64,000 nucleotides of DNA, taken from assembly GCF_900112695.1 (NCBI RefSeq), contig NZ_FOMT01000002.1, positions 1,226,492 to 1,290,491 of the forward strand. Direction: 5' to 3'. The stretch is from Paenibacillus catalpae (GTDB lineage: Bacteria; Bacillota; Bacilli; Paenibacillales; Paenibacillaceae). Of this stretch, positions 45,448 to 55,527 are shown in pieces. The position numbers and the translations under genes are program-made. A model generated the notes under the pieces. That model searched no databases. It saw only the letters and a list, made by a program, of their open reading frames with translations, and was not told where the DNA came from. Positions within the stretch are counted from its first letter, which is position 1. Every line of letters begins with the position of its first letter.

Positions 45448-45894
45448 ATGAAGAGCGAGCGGGAAAGGCTGTATGTCGTTTACGACGGTACGTGTAATCT
45501 GTGCAGAGGAACGGTATCCAGGCTGAAGGAGCTCCGCTCGAATGCAGAGCTGATCTTTGTGCCGGTTCAATCCCTTAAGGAGGCCGGCAACAAGGTTCCG
45601 GGAATAGACAAGGCTGCCGAAACGGATTTATACGAGAAGATGCATGTCGCAGACGAAAAGGGACGGCTTTATGCCGGAGCTGATGGAGTTGTCCGCATTT
45701 TGCGCACGATCCGGGGCTTCCGGCTAATCGCGGCGCTTTACCGTCTGCCTGGATTTAGTAAGGTTGGCGACTTTCTTTACCGCTATATTGCGAAACGCAG
45801 ATATGACTGGTTTGGACAAACGGAGCAAAGCTGTTCCGTGAATGGCTGCACCTTGCCGCCGCAAGATGAGAGGGGAAAGGGGAATCATTCATGA
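45448..45894 (+). CDS. DCC-family thiol-disulfide oxidoreductase-like protein
   Basis: The protein has 148 residues and belongs to the DCC (DUF393) family. The hallmark YDGTCNLCRGTVSRL with its CxxC pair is at residues 12-27. It has a thioredoxin-like outline, but substrate and partner are unknown. The ATG after GGAAAGGTGAGCG is chosen; the frame is open into ruvB from 45391. It starts 4 nt after ruvB and overlaps the next gene by four bases, so it is part of the ruv-queA unit. A YuxK-like role is a guess. Confidence 0.88.
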   Translation: MKSERERLYVVYDGTCNLCRGTVSRLKELRSNAELIFVPVQSLKEAGNKVPGIDKAAETDLYEKMHVADEKGRLYAGADGVVRILRTIRGFRLIAALYRLPGFSKVGDFLYRYIAKRRYDWFGQTEQSCSVNGCTLPPQDERGKGNHS

Positions 45895-47996
45895 AGTTAC
45901 AACGTTGGTCGCTTAAGCGGTTATCCCTGCTTACGATCGCCGGACTATTGTTCGTGTCAACCTGGTGGGCCAAGCCATCGCTTGGAGCGGTTCCACAGCT
46001 CGATACGATTCGTGTTGCTATCTTTTTACAATTGCCGGGAAAATATCAGGTTAACACCGCAGCAGCTACTTTTGCATCTGCCGGCGGTTTAACCATAGGA
46101 ATGAGCGACCCTGCGGGTGTTGTACCGTGGTTAAATATCGGGGCGAATGAGCAGTCCCGGATTGCAAAGGACGATTACAAGGTAAAAGTCGTTGAGACGG
46201 AAAGCTTTGATACAGCGCTCGGCGTTTATAAACGGCTGCAGGCTCTGTCGGGCAGCGGATTTATTACATCGTTGAAGAAAAAAGGCAAGACGGTTTATCA
46301 GGTAGCGGAAGGTACATACGGCAATGCGGCAGATGCAACGGCTGCCATGACCAAATGGACGGCAGACAGCACGATAAGCAAGCTGACCGGCGGTACCAAG
46401 GCGGCCATACAAGGGCCGTTCCACCTGGAGAGCGCAACAACTTATGCTTCTGAAGCAGAGGCGGTTAAAGCTTCCGAGGCTTTTAGTTCCGCGGGTGTAG
46501 ATGCATTCGTTGGGGTACGCAAGGCTGAAGGCAGCTCGAACGCAAGTTATTCGGTCTTTGTAGGCGCCGCTGCCAGTACAGCAGAGCTTAATGTCGTGAA
46601 GACGGCGGCAGGGGCAGCAGGCAGCGGGCTGAAGACGGCGGAGGATTCCGCGTATCTTCTGGAACGTAATGACCATACCTTGACAGGCAAAGCGGATAAT
46701 GCGGTTACGCTTTATGCTTTCCCAATCAATAATGCAAAGGTGCGGATTATGCCGGCGGCTGATAAACCGATCAAGCTGACGGAGCGTTCCAGCCGGACCT
46801 ACCGCGGACAATTCGAGGTTAGTGAATTTAACGGCAAGCTGGCGGTCATTAATGAACTGCCGTTCGAGCAATATTTGTACTCGGTTGTTGGCGGGGAAAT
46901 GATCGCTTCGTGGCCGCTGGAAGCGCTGAAGGCGCAAGCGGTATCGGCACGTACCTATGCGCTGTATCAAGGCTTTGGCTTCCAGATTGCCAACGTGGTT
47001 GATAGCGTAAGCAGCCAGGAATATCAAGGTACAACAACGGAGAAGCCTTCTACCATTCAAGCGGTAGATGAGACGGCCGGCGAAGTAATGCTGTATAACG
47101 GCAAACTGATCGAGGCTCTGTTCTCGTCCAATGGCGGCGGCAAAACAGCTGACGCATCTGAAATTTGGGGCAACTCAGTTGCCTACTTAAAGAGCGTATC
47201 CAGTCCGACAGACAGCTCCTCCGAGAAGGGGCTATACTCCTGGTACCGCGTTGTTCTTCCGGACAACAATACCGGCTATATCCGCGAGGATCTGCTGACC
47301 GATTCCGGTCAAACGAATGCGGCGGGCATAAAGCTGATGACAGTGAATACGGACGGCTCCAAGGTTCGGAAGAATCCGAAAGTAGAGGATTCGGTTTCAT
47401 TAGTCGGTCAGGTGAATAAAGGCACGATTGTTGCAATATTGGACAAAACGGTTGAGAATAACGCTATGTCCTGGGTGAAGGGGCCGTTTACATCATCAGA
47501 GCTCCTGGCTACGATGACGAAGCAGGCGAGCGTAACAGGTCCGATTACTTCCTTGCAGGTAGGGACAACAGGTCCGTCCGGCCGTGCTACACAATTGCTT
47601 GTCAACGGACAGCCTTACAAGGTAAAATATCCAGATGTGCTTCGTTCAGCTCTTGGAGGTTTGCCTAGTACGCTGTTTAAGGTAGATGAGACAGCGAAGG
47701 TGACGATGCTGGGAGCAAATGGCTCTACCCGAACGAAGACTTCTTCCTCTCAGCCGGTGTACATGATCCAGGCAGGCGGAAAAGTCTCGCAGGCAGACGG
47801 TAATGTGATTGTGATGAACGGGGACAGTCAGATCCGCGCGACAACCAAAGACCCTTCCTACCGTTTTGTTGGCTCAGGGAACGGCCACGGGATTGGATTA
47901 TCTCAATATGGAGCGCTTGGACTGGCACAGCAAGGGTATGACTACTCTTATATCTTGCAATACTACTATAAAGATGTAACCATCGCTAAGGAATGA
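45891..47996 (+). CDS. SpoIID/LytB-domain secreted protein with SPOR-like repeats
   Basis: The protein has 701 residues with a signal segment at 9-32. Two SPOR-like stretches lie near 85-155 ([18 protein letters not shown]) and 180-245. The SpoIID domain spans about 280-450: [20 protein letters not shown] and [18 protein letters not shown]. The Glu in GGEM corresponds to the catalytic Glu88 of B. subtilis SpoIID, so lytic transglycosylase activity on denuded glycan is possible. The C-terminal [20 protein letters not shown] is also conserved. This is longer than SpoIID itself (343 residues) and nearer to LytB-type proteins. It lies before queA, where B. subtilis carries spoIIDMP-unrelated genes. 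Confidence 0.88.
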   Translation: MKLQRWSLKRLSLLTIAGLLFVSTWWAKPSLGAVPQLDTIRVAIFLQLPGKYQVNTAAATFASAGGLTIGMSDPAGVVPWLNIGANEQSRIAKDDYKVKVVETESFDTALGVYKRLQALSGSGFITSLKKKGKTVYQVAEGTYGNAADATAAMTKWTADSTISKLTGGTKAAIQGPFHLESATTYASEAEAVKASEAFSSAGVDAFVGVRKAEGSSNASYSVFVGAAASTAELNVVKTAAGAAGSGLKTAEDSAYLLERNDHTLTGKADNAVTLYAFPINNAKVRIMPAADKPIKLTERSSRTYRGQFEVSEFNGKLAVINELPFEQYLYSVVGGEMIASWPLEALKAQAVSARTYALYQGFGFQIANVVDSVSSQEYQGTTTEKPSTIQAVDETAGEVMLYNGKLIEALFSSNGGGKTADASEIWGNSVAYLKSVSSPTDSSSEKGLYSWYRVVLPDNNTGYIREDLLTDSGQTNAAGIKLMTVNTDGSKVRKNPKVEDSVSLVGQVNKGTIVAILDKTVENNAMSWVKGPFTSSELLATMTKQASVTGPITSLQVGTTGPSGRATQLLVNGQPYKVKYPDVLRSALGGLPSTLFKVDETAKVTMLGANGSTRTKTSSSQPVYMIQAGGKVSQADGNVIVMNGDSQIRATTKDPSYRFVGSGNGHGIGLSQYGALGLAQQGYDYSYILQYYYKDVTIAKE

Positions 47997-48004
47997 TTGA
48001 TTCA

Positions 48005-49051
48005 ATGAACGTAGATTTGTTTGATTTCGAACTGCCGGAGCATCTTATTGCCCAAACTCCGCTAGCAGATCGCACAGCATCGAGATTGTTGGCGCTAAAC
48101 AAAGAGACCGGTGACATTGCGCACCGCACCTTTACCGACCTGGCCGATTATTTGCAGACGGGAGATGTGCTTGTTCTGAACAACACGCGTGTCATCCCGG
48201 CACGGCTGACGGGCATAAAGCCGGATACGGGAGCAAAAATCGAGCTTTTGCTCCTCAAACAGCTGGAAGGGGATCGCTGGGAAGCGCTTGCCAAGCCGGC
48301 CAAGCGGATGAAGGTTGGCGCTGAGCTGTGGTTTGGCGATAATGGCAGCGGAGAACCTCTTCTCCGGGCAGTAGTGGAAGATGAAGGCGATATGGGATCA
48401 CGGACGATCCGTTTTCACTACGAAGGCATATTCCAGGAGCTGCTCGACAGGCTTGGTGAAATGCCTTTGCCTCCTTATATTAAGGAGAGGCTGGAAGAAC
48501 GAGAACGTTACCAGACTGTATACGCGAAGCATGAAGGATCGGCTGCGGCACCTACAGCAGGACTGCATTTTACGAAGGAGTTTCTTCAACAGCTGGTTGA
48601 TAAAGGCGTCAAGCTAGCCTACGTAACCCTCCACGTTGGACTTGGCACATTCCGGCCTATGTCCGTGGATAAAGTGGAAGAGCATGAAATGCATTCGGAA
48701 TATTACGAACTAGATGAACAAAATGCTTCAATAATAAATGAAGCCAAATCGTCAGGAGCCCGTATTATAGCTGTGGGCACAACATCTTCGAGAACACTTG
48801 AGACCGTAGCAGCTAGATTCGAAGGCGGTCCAATCGAAGCATGCAGCGGCTGGACAGATATTTTTATCTTCCCGGGATACTCCTTTAAGCTGGTAGACGC
48901 CTTGCTGACGAACTTCCATTTGCCAAAGTCGACGCTCGTCATGCTCGTAAGCGCATTGGCGGGTCGTGAAGCGATCATGAAGGCATATGGCGAAGCTGTT
49001 CGTGAAGAATACCGTTTCTTCAGCTTTGGCGATGCTATGTTTATCTATTAA
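48005..49051 (+). CDS. queA: tRNA preQ1(34) S-adenosylmethionine ribosyltransferase-isomerase
   Basis: This enzyme transfers the ribosyl part of AdoMet to 7-aminomethyl-7-deazaguanine in tRNA to form epoxyqueuosine. [18 protein letters not shown] at the N-terminus and [14 protein letters not shown] are family signatures. An ATG at 47993 overlaps the previous stop but lacks spacing from AAGGA; the ATG at 48005 matches the B. subtilis N-terminus [12 protein letters not shown] and gives 348 residues. It is followed by tgt, the preceding step in the same pathway. Confidence 0.97.
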   Translation: MNVDLFDFELPEHLIAQTPLADRTASRLLALNKETGDIAHRTFTDLADYLQTGDVLVLNNTRVIPARLTGIKPDTGAKIELLLLKQLEGDRWEALAKPAKRMKVGAELWFGDNGSGEPLLRAVVEDEGDMGSRTIRFHYEGIFQELLDRLGEMPLPPYIKERLEERERYQTVYAKHEGSAAAPTAGLHFTKEFLQQLVDKGVKLAYVTLHVGLGTFRPMSVDKVEEHEMHSEYYELDEQNASIINEAKSSGARIIAVGTTSSRTLETVAARFEGGPIEACSGWTDIFIFPGYSFKLVDALLTNFHLPKSTLVMLVSALAGREAIMKAYGEAVREEYRFFSFGDAMFIY

Positions 49052-49098
49052 TAACAACTTGTGCAAGCACGATAATCCCATGTAGACAGGAAGAATGA

Positions 49099-50235
<1,137 letters not shown>

Positions 50236-50266
50236 GTTTAGATTTTAGGGAAAGGGGGGAATTTCC

Positions 50267-50581
50267 ATGTCGACTTTATTGGCAGCAGATGCAGCAGGCA
50301 GCACGAATATTTTTCAAATGATCTGGCCTTTCATTCTGATGTTTGCGGTCTTTTACTTCTTGCTTATTCGTCCGCAACAGAAGAAAACAAAACAGCGTAA
50401 CTCGCTCCTTAGCCAACTGAAGAAAGGCGATAAAATTCAGACGATTGGCGGCCTTCAAGGCACAATCGTAGAACTGACAGACGACACGGTTGTGCTTCGC
50501 GTTAACGACACAACCAAGATGACGTTTGATCGCAGCGCAATCAGCTCCGTGCTGAACAGCGCACCTGCAGCAACGGAATAA
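50267..50581 (+). CDS. yajC: Preprotein translocase subunit YajC
   Basis: This small protein is associated with SecDF. One membrane segment at residues 15-38 (MIWPFILMFAVFYFLLIRP) is followed by QQKKTKQRNSLLSQLKKGD and IQTIGGLQGTIVEL, all typical. It has 104 residues. The ATG follows AAAGGGGGG. The B. subtilis orthologue is yrbF. Confidence 0.95.
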   Translation: MSTLLAADAAGSTNIFQMIWPFILMFAVFYFLLIRPQQKKTKQRNSLLSQLKKGDKIQTIGGLQGTIVELTDDTVVLRVNDTTKMTFDRSAISSVLNSAPAATE

Positions 50582-50594
50582 TTCCAAAATGGAA

Positions 50595-50626
50595 AGAAGC
50601 TGACTTTTATAGTCAGCTTCTTTTTA
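50595..50626 (+). terminator. Intrinsic terminator after yajC
   Basis: AAGAAGCTGACT and AGTCAGCTTCTT form a stem with a 5-nt loop, followed by a short T run. The 3' end also faces the convergent small membrane protein gene. Confidence 0.9.
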
Positions 50627-50659
50627 CTTGCTATGTAGTATGCGCAGCTTTCATCAACG

Positions 50660-51052
50660 TTATTTCTTGAGGTTAACTCCGATCATTCCTCCCAATGCTC
50701 CCGCGAGGATGGCGGCAAGCAGCATGACAGCGCCCTTCACGGAAAGTCCGCTGTTCGCGGCAAGAAAGCCGATGGTCAGAACAGTTATGCCGTAGATGAG
50801 GCCTAGCAAGGCACCGTAATACCAGCCTTTAATACCCGAGCGTTTGCCCGATACGAAGCCGCCTGCAAGTGCAGAGAAGCCGTGGACTGCGAGCGAATAT
50901 TGAGGCAGGTTATTCTCCTTCATACTGCTGAAATACAACATGAATGAAAGCAGAAGTGCGCCTAAAGCTAGCCAAATGATCGAATATATGACGCCAGCAA
51001 TCAATGGAGAAGCGATACGCGGCGGCCGGACTATAGGTTTGAGCGAATTCAT
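50660..51052 (-). CDS. TIGR04086-family (YrzE-like) membrane protein
   Basis: The protein has 130 residues and four membrane segments, with a glycine-rich final segment (AAILAGALGGMIGVNL). It fits the TIGR04086 family of unknown function. B. subtilis yrzE is found next to yrbF (yajC), which matches this place. AAGGGGGG precedes the ATG on the minus strand. It is transcribed towards yajC. Confidence 0.8.
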   Translation of the reverse strand: MNSLKPIVRPPRIASPLIAGVIYSIIWLALGALLLSFMLYFSSMKENNLPQYSLAVHGFSALAGGFVSGKRSGIKGWYYGALLGLIYGITVLTIGFLAANSGLSVKGAVMLLAAILAGALGGMIGVNLKK

Positions 51053-51131
51053 CTTATCCCCCCTTGTACAAGACTATTAGTACACCTTATGGTCAAGCCA
51101 GGTGGAATAGACCTGCCGTTTTGATGAGACT

Positions 51132-51160
51132 AGACGATATTTACATGTTTTTTGTATAAT
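51132..51160 (+). promoter_or_regulatory. Possible promoter of the ArsB/NhaD-family gene
   Basis: TATAAT at 51155-51160 is a good -10. TAGACG at 51131-51136, 18 nt away, is a weak -35. Confidence 0.4.
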
Positions 51161-51193
51161 GTGCGTATTTATGCTGGATAAGGAGTTGTTAGC

Positions 51194-52513
51194 TTGGAAC
51201 AGATTTACCATCCCGCCTCTTGGCAGGTGACCGTGGCAGTTGTTATTTTCTTAGTGACTTATGCCATCATTATTACCGAGAAAATAAATCGTACCGTTAT
51301 GGCTTTATTTGGCGCGGTAATGATGATTGTGCTAGGCATTCTGGATATGAAGCTTGCCTTCTCGGAGCATATTGAGTGGGAAACCATTTTCTTGTTGATC
51401 GGGATGATGATCCTGGTCGGCATTACGAATAAGACAGGAGTATTTCAGTATGCCGCTATAAAAGCAGCCCAGGCCGCGAAAGGCGACCCGGTTAAAATTT
51501 TTATTATTTTATCGGTGCTGACAGGCATTGGCTCTGCATTTCTGGATAATGTAACCACGGTTCTGCTTATTGTTCCGATTACATTCTCGATTACCCGTAT
51601 TCTAAAAATAACGCCGCTTCCTTTCCTGATCGCTGAAATATTGTCCTGCAATATTGGGGGAACGGCGACTTTGATTGGTGATCCGCCGAATATTATGATT
51701 GGTTCGGCCAATGAGAATTTAACATTTAACGATTTTCTCGTTAACCTGGCTCCGGTCATACTGGTTATTCTGGCCGTTACAATTGCCCTGCTTGTCTGGA
51801 TATACCGCAAGAAGCTGATTGTAACAGAGGAATCCAAGAAGGAACTGATGGAGCTGAAAGCAGAGGATAACATCAAAGACCGGAAGTTGATGATTAAATC
51901 ACTTTCGATCCTGCTGCTTACGATTCTTGGCTTTATCCTTCACTCTGCGATTGATGTAGAAGCAGCCGTCATTGCGCTTGGCGGAGCTATACTGCTCATG
52001 CTCATCGGGGTGAAGCGGGAGGACGCCGAGGCAGCCTTTGACATGGTGGAGTGGGAGACCATCTTCTTCTTTATTGGATTGTTTATGCTGGTTGGCGGCT
52101 TGATTGAAACGAATATTATATCGGATCTGGCAAATGTAACGCTGCAGATGACCTCAGGGGATATGACGAAAACCTCGATGCTGATATTGTGGGTGTCCGG
52201 CATCGCTTCAGCCACGATTGACAATATTCCGTTTGTCGCAACGATGATTCCGTTAATTCAGGATTTGGGAGTACAGATGAATATTACGAATCCGGATGAC
52301 CTTAATCCGTTATGGTGGTCGCTGTCGCTTGGTGCATGCCTTGGCGGCAACGGAACTTTGATTGGCGCATCGGCGAATGTGGTCGTAGCAGGGCTTGCCA
52401 TGAGGGAAGGCAAAGGATTCAGCTATATGGATTATCTAAAGATAGGTGCCCCATTAACACTGGTTGCTCTTGTTATTTCAACTTTATACATTTATTTTAT
52501 TGTGTTGCCATAG
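51194..52513 (+). CDS. ArsB/NhaD-family (SLC13-like) ion transporter
   Basis: This is a polytopic membrane protein of 439 residues with 11-12 membrane segments. The internal repeat is visible: HIEWETIFLLIGMMILVG near residue 57 and MVEWETIFFFIGLFMLVG near 283. FLDNVTTVLLIVPIT and TIDNIPFVATMIPLI each carry the DN pair of the ion transporter superfamily, and IGDPPNIMIG and IGASANVVVAG are the matching half-helix hairpins. The substrate could be arsenite, sodium/proton or a dicarboxylate and cannot be decided; no arsenic genes lie nearby. The TTG start follows AAGGAGTTG. Confidence 0.85.
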   Translation: MEQIYHPASWQVTVAVVIFLVTYAIIITEKINRTVMALFGAVMMIVLGILDMKLAFSEHIEWETIFLLIGMMILVGITNKTGVFQYAAIKAAQAAKGDPVKIFIILSVLTGIGSAFLDNVTTVLLIVPITFSITRILKITPLPFLIAEILSCNIGGTATLIGDPPNIMIGSANENLTFNDFLVNLAPVILVILAVTIALLVWIYRKKLIVTEESKKELMELKAEDNIKDRKLMIKSLSILLLTILGFILHSAIDVEAAVIALGGAILLMLIGVKREDAEAAFDMVEWETIFFFIGLFMLVGGLIETNIISDLANVTLQMTSGDMTKTSMLILWVSGIASATIDNIPFVATMIPLIQDLGVQMNITNPDDLNPLWWSLSLGACLGGNGTLIGASANVVVAGLAMREGKGFSYMDYLKIGAPLTLVALVISTLYIYFIVLP

Positions 52514-52629
52514 GTTATAAACCCATATATTCGCTACTTCCCTAATCGCATGATGTGTCGGGCTGAAGGTCAGAATAGCTGTACGGGCTGTTCCGATGCA
52601 GGCATGACAAAAACGAGGAGGCGGTTAGG

Positions 52630-53364
52630 ATGGAATATTGGAGCATGCTGCTCCGAACCGTATTTATTTACTTCGTCGTATTTCTGATCATGCGTTTTAT
52701 GGGAAAAAGGGAAATAGGCAAGTTATCCGTCTTTGATCTGGTCATATCCGTAATGATTGCCGAAATTGCGGTCATCGTTATTGAGGACGTAGACCGGGCG
52801 ATTTGGGAAGGCGTGCTGCCGATGGTGGTGCTGCTGCTTATCCAGATCGGGATTGCCTTTATCGCACTGAAAAATCGCAGGCTGAGATTATGGTTTGATG
52901 GCAAACCAAGCGTTATTATTGCCAAGGGGAAGCTGAACCGGGATGTGATGCGCAAGCAGCGTTATAACCTGGATGATTTGCTGCTCCAGCTAAGAGAGAA
53001 CAAGATTCAAACGGTTGCCGATGTCGAGTTCGCGATTCTGGAGACAACAGGGAAATTGTCGGTTGTTGAGAAGGATAAAGAGGGTAATGGGCAAGAGGAA
53101 TTAAAGGAAAAAGCCGCAGAGGAACCGATTCTCAAACCACAGTCACAGACGCCGGCGCGTTTTCGGTTCGAGATGCTGCCCATTCCGCTTATCATGGACG
53201 GAAAGGTGCAGGACGAGAATCTGGAGAAGCTGGACAAGACAAGATTTTGGCTGAAAAATGTGCTGCAGGAGCAAGGCGTATATGATTTCAAAGAAGTATT
53301 CCTCTGCACCATTGACCATAAAGGCAAATTATATGTTGACTCAGATAAAAAGCCGCGCTTCTAA
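52630..53364 (+). CDS. DUF421-family (YetF/YrbG-like) membrane protein
   Basis: The protein has 244 residues with three N-terminal membrane segments, followed by a soluble part carrying LWFDGKPSVIIAKGKLN and YNLDDLLLQLRENKI, the DUF421 signature. The C-terminal half contains an insertion rich in Glu and Lys (residues 150-170). The biochemical role is unknown; B. subtilis YetF relatives have been linked to spore germination and membrane function. B. subtilis yrbG occupies this position before spoVB. GAGGAGGCGG precedes the ATG. Confidence 0.87.
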   Translation: MEYWSMLLRTVFIYFVVFLIMRFMGKREIGKLSVFDLVISVMIAEIAVIVIEDVDRAIWEGVLPMVVLLLIQIGIAFIALKNRRLRLWFDGKPSVIIAKGKLNRDVMRKQRYNLDDLLLQLRENKIQTVADVEFAILETTGKLSVVEKDKEGNGQEELKEKAAEEPILKPQSQTPARFRFEMLPIPLIMDGKVQDENLEKLDKTRFWLKNVLQEQGVYDFKEVFLCTIDHKGKLYVDSDKKPRF

Positions 53365-53370
53365 CTGGAC

Positions 53371-53400
53371 ACTAACCCCTGTCATGAACAGGGGTCAGTT
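53371..53400. terminator. Hairpin between convergent yrbG-like and spoVB genes
   Basis: ACCCCTGT and ACAGGGGT form a stem with a 5-nt loop, extended by ACT / AGT. There is no T tract on the plus strand, so terminator function for the convergent pair is only likely. Confidence 0.5.
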
Positions 53401-53427
53401 CCGGCTACAGAAACACGGCTTTTCTGT

Positions 53428-54978
53428 TTATTTGAACCACTGCCCAAGGAGCGGTATACGGGCGATATCGTGTCGGTCGATAATCTTCATCCAGATCATA
53501 AGCAGCAAATAAATAATGGCACTGATGAAGCAGGAGAGAATCAGATTGATCCATTCCAGCGTTAACGGTTTTGTATTCATGATCCACATGGCCGCTGCGC
53601 CCATGATAAGCATGGCAGCTCCAACTTTAACAAAATCCAGAACTTGCATGTGGAAGCCGATAAAGCGCAAAACGCTGATGCCATGCAGGACGGTTACGAG
53701 AACGATATTCACGTTAATGGCAATAAGCGCGCCGTAGATGCCAAGCTCCGGCTTTGAAGCGAGAATCGTAATGAGCATCAGCTTAACGGCCGCCCCGATA
53801 AAGGTGTTCATCAATGCCGTTCCTGGTTTGTTCAAGGCTTGAAGCGCAGCTTGAAGCGGTGCTTGCAAGTAAATGAATATTCCAATCGGTGCCATAAGCT
53901 TCAGCATCGGAGCGATGTCAGCGTGATCATACATTATGCGGCAGATCGGTTCGGCGAACAGCCACATCACAACGACAAACGGTGCTCCGGCAACCAGTGC
54001 AAGCCGCATCGATTGATGCATTCTTTTATGAATCATTCCTTTATCTCCCCTGGCTGCTGCTTCAGACAAGGAAGGTACAAGGGAGGAGGCAAGCGAGAAG
54101 GTCAGTGCCGTTGGCAGTAAGAGCAGCGGGATGATCATCCCTTGCAAAGCGCCGTATTGGGCAGTGGCAGCACCAGTAGCAATTCCGGCGGCTGCAAGGC
54201 TTCGGGCTGTCAGAATCGACTCGAGCAAATAAGATAATGAGCCAACCATACGGCTTCCTGTCACCGGTATAGACAGGCCAAGCAGCCGGCGAAGGACAGG
54301 TGTATTTTTCTTTGCGGCGTTGGGTTCTTCAACAGATTTCTGCTTGCTGCGCTCCCTGGCATAAGTCCAGAGCAGCACGGCAAGAGCGCCAATCTCCCCT
54401 ACAACTACACCAAGCATGGCACCGGCGGCTGCCCATTCGACCCCTTTTGGAAGGAGCATGGAAGCAAAGGTGAGTGAGCCGATAATCCGGATGATGGTCT
54501 CAATGATTTGGGAAGTTGCGGAAGGTATCATATTTTGTTTGCCTTGGAAGTATCCCCGGTAGACTGAAGAAATACCAATGATGAGCATTAGCGGTGTCAT
54601 TACAATAAAGGTCTGATAAACCCTGGCATCGGTCAGCAGATGTGTAGTGATCCACTTGGCCAGAAGAAGAAGGGCTGCGGTCATCAGAACAGCTAGTACA
54701 ATAGTAAGACCCATCGCGGTCCGGAAAATTTGCTTTACCCTCGCCGAGTCCCCGCGAGATACGGCTTCAGCCGTCCACTTCGTAATAGCCAGCGGAATGC
54801 CGCCTGTAATAACCGTTAATAAAACGGTCAGAAACGGATAGCTGAGCTGGTACAGCCCGACGCCTTCCGCACCAATGATACGCGGGAGCGCAATACGCGG
54901 CACAAAGCCGAGCAGCCGGTTAATAATGCCGGCGGCCAGCAGGATCATAGCCCCTTTTATAAACGTTTGCTTCGTCAT
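53428..54978 (-). CDS. spoVB: Stage V sporulation protein B, MOP-family flippase
   Basis: This is a 516-residue polytopic protein with about 14 membrane segments in the polysaccharide transporter/MurJ superfamily. SpoVB is needed for spore cortex synthesis in B. subtilis, probably as a lipid II flippase. The N-terminus KGAMILLAAGIINRLLGFVP and GVGLYQLSYPFLTVLLTV, and GYFQGKQNMIPSA in the middle, are typical. GAGGGGCG lies before the ATG. It is divergent from comN, as in B. subtilis. The SigE-like boxes upstream are weak. Confidence 0.92.
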   Translation of the reverse strand: MTKQTFIKGAMILLAAGIINRLLGFVPRIALPRIIGAEGVGLYQLSYPFLTVLLTVITGGIPLAITKWTAEAVSRGDSARVKQIFRTAMGLTIVLAVLMTAALLLLAKWITTHLLTDARVYQTFIVMTPLMLIIGISSVYRGYFQGKQNMIPSATSQIIETIIRIIGSLTFASMLLPKGVEWAAAGAMLGVVVGEIGALAVLLWTYARERSKQKSVEEPNAAKKNTPVLRRLLGLSIPVTGSRMVGSLSYLLESILTARSLAAAGIATGAATAQYGALQGMIIPLLLLPTALTFSLASSLVPSLSEAAARGDKGMIHKRMHQSMRLALVAGAPFVVVMWLFAEPICRIMYDHADIAPMLKLMAPIGIFIYLQAPLQAALQALNKPGTALMNTFIGAAVKLMLITILASKPELGIYGALIAINVNIVLVTVLHGISVLRFIGFHMQVLDFVKVGAAMLIMGAAAMWIMNTKPLTLEWINLILSCFISAIIYLLLMIWMKIIDRHDIARIPLLGQWFK

Positions 54979-55192
54979 TAGTCGCCCCTCATCTCTTGTA
55001 CTGCTTTCCGTACATCTTTATGCGCGGCATGTCCGAATCATGAGTCATTCTAGAATCATGGCGAGACAAGTCATCCAAATTTATCAATTCAAAAGTTTCA
55101 GCAGGAAAAGAGGGAGGAAGCATCGAATAGGTAGAAGGATGGTTAACAGCTTTTGATTGGCACATTTGCAAGGCCAGAAGGAGGAGACAGCC

Positions 55193-55432
55193 GTGGGAGA
55201 TGAGGATCTGAACAGCATGATCGAACAGCTGTGCAACAGCAAGGCGGAAGAATTTCATCTCATCGGATACGAACATGTAACGGGAAAAGAAATATGGGAA
55301 TGCGTAAGTGAAAAGTATAAAAAAACCGGTCAGCCGGAGCTTCATCAAATGGTAAACGATATTTTGTCTTTAAAAGTGACAAAATTCATGAATTTTATGA
55401 CGCTTAGCGCTTTTCGGGGAAACCATTTCTGA
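55193..55432 (+). CDS. comN: ComN-like post-transcriptional regulator
   Basis: The protein has 79 residues. B. subtilis ComN (yrzD) is found between spoVB and secDF, exactly as here, and controls comE mRNA post-transcriptionally at the division site and poles. The sequence GKEIWECVSEKYKK and LHQMVNDILSLKVTKFMNF resembles the family. GAAGGAGGAGA sets the GTG at 55193; the frame continues upstream to 55157. The assignment rests on gene order and size together with partial sequence recall. Confidence 0.8.
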   Translation: MGDEDLNSMIEQLCNSKAEEFHLIGYEHVTGKEIWECVSEKYKKTGQPELHQMVNDILSLKVTKFMNFMTLSAFRGNHF

Positions 55433-55453
55433 CGGAAGGGGTTTCTTTTTTTT
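55417..55453 (+). terminator. Intrinsic terminator after comN
   Basis: GGAAACC and GGTTTC enclose a 15-nt loop, followed by eight T. It overlaps the last codons of comN. Confidence 0.75.
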
Positions 55454-55463
55454 GCGCGCTCAT

Positions 55464-55492
55464 TTTACACGCAAGTACAACCTAAGTATAAT
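55464..55492 (+). promoter_or_regulatory. SigA promoter of secD-secF
   Basis: TTTACA and TATAAT are separated by 17 nt, 36 nt before the secD start. The -10 context is nearly the same as at 22145. Confidence 0.7.
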
Positions 55493-55527
55493 AGGAATAT
55501 TGAGATCATAAGGGGGACTATGTACGT

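Noticed and set aside
54979-55030. Possible SigE promoter for spoVB on the minus strand
   Set aside because: GCATAAA with AGTACAAG matches the consensus too poorly to list as a feature, although spoVB is SigE-controlled in B. subtilis.
55047-55056. Palindrome ATTCTAGAAT between spoVB and comN
   Set aside because: It is a short, isolated 10-bp dyad with no second copy and no regulator nearby.
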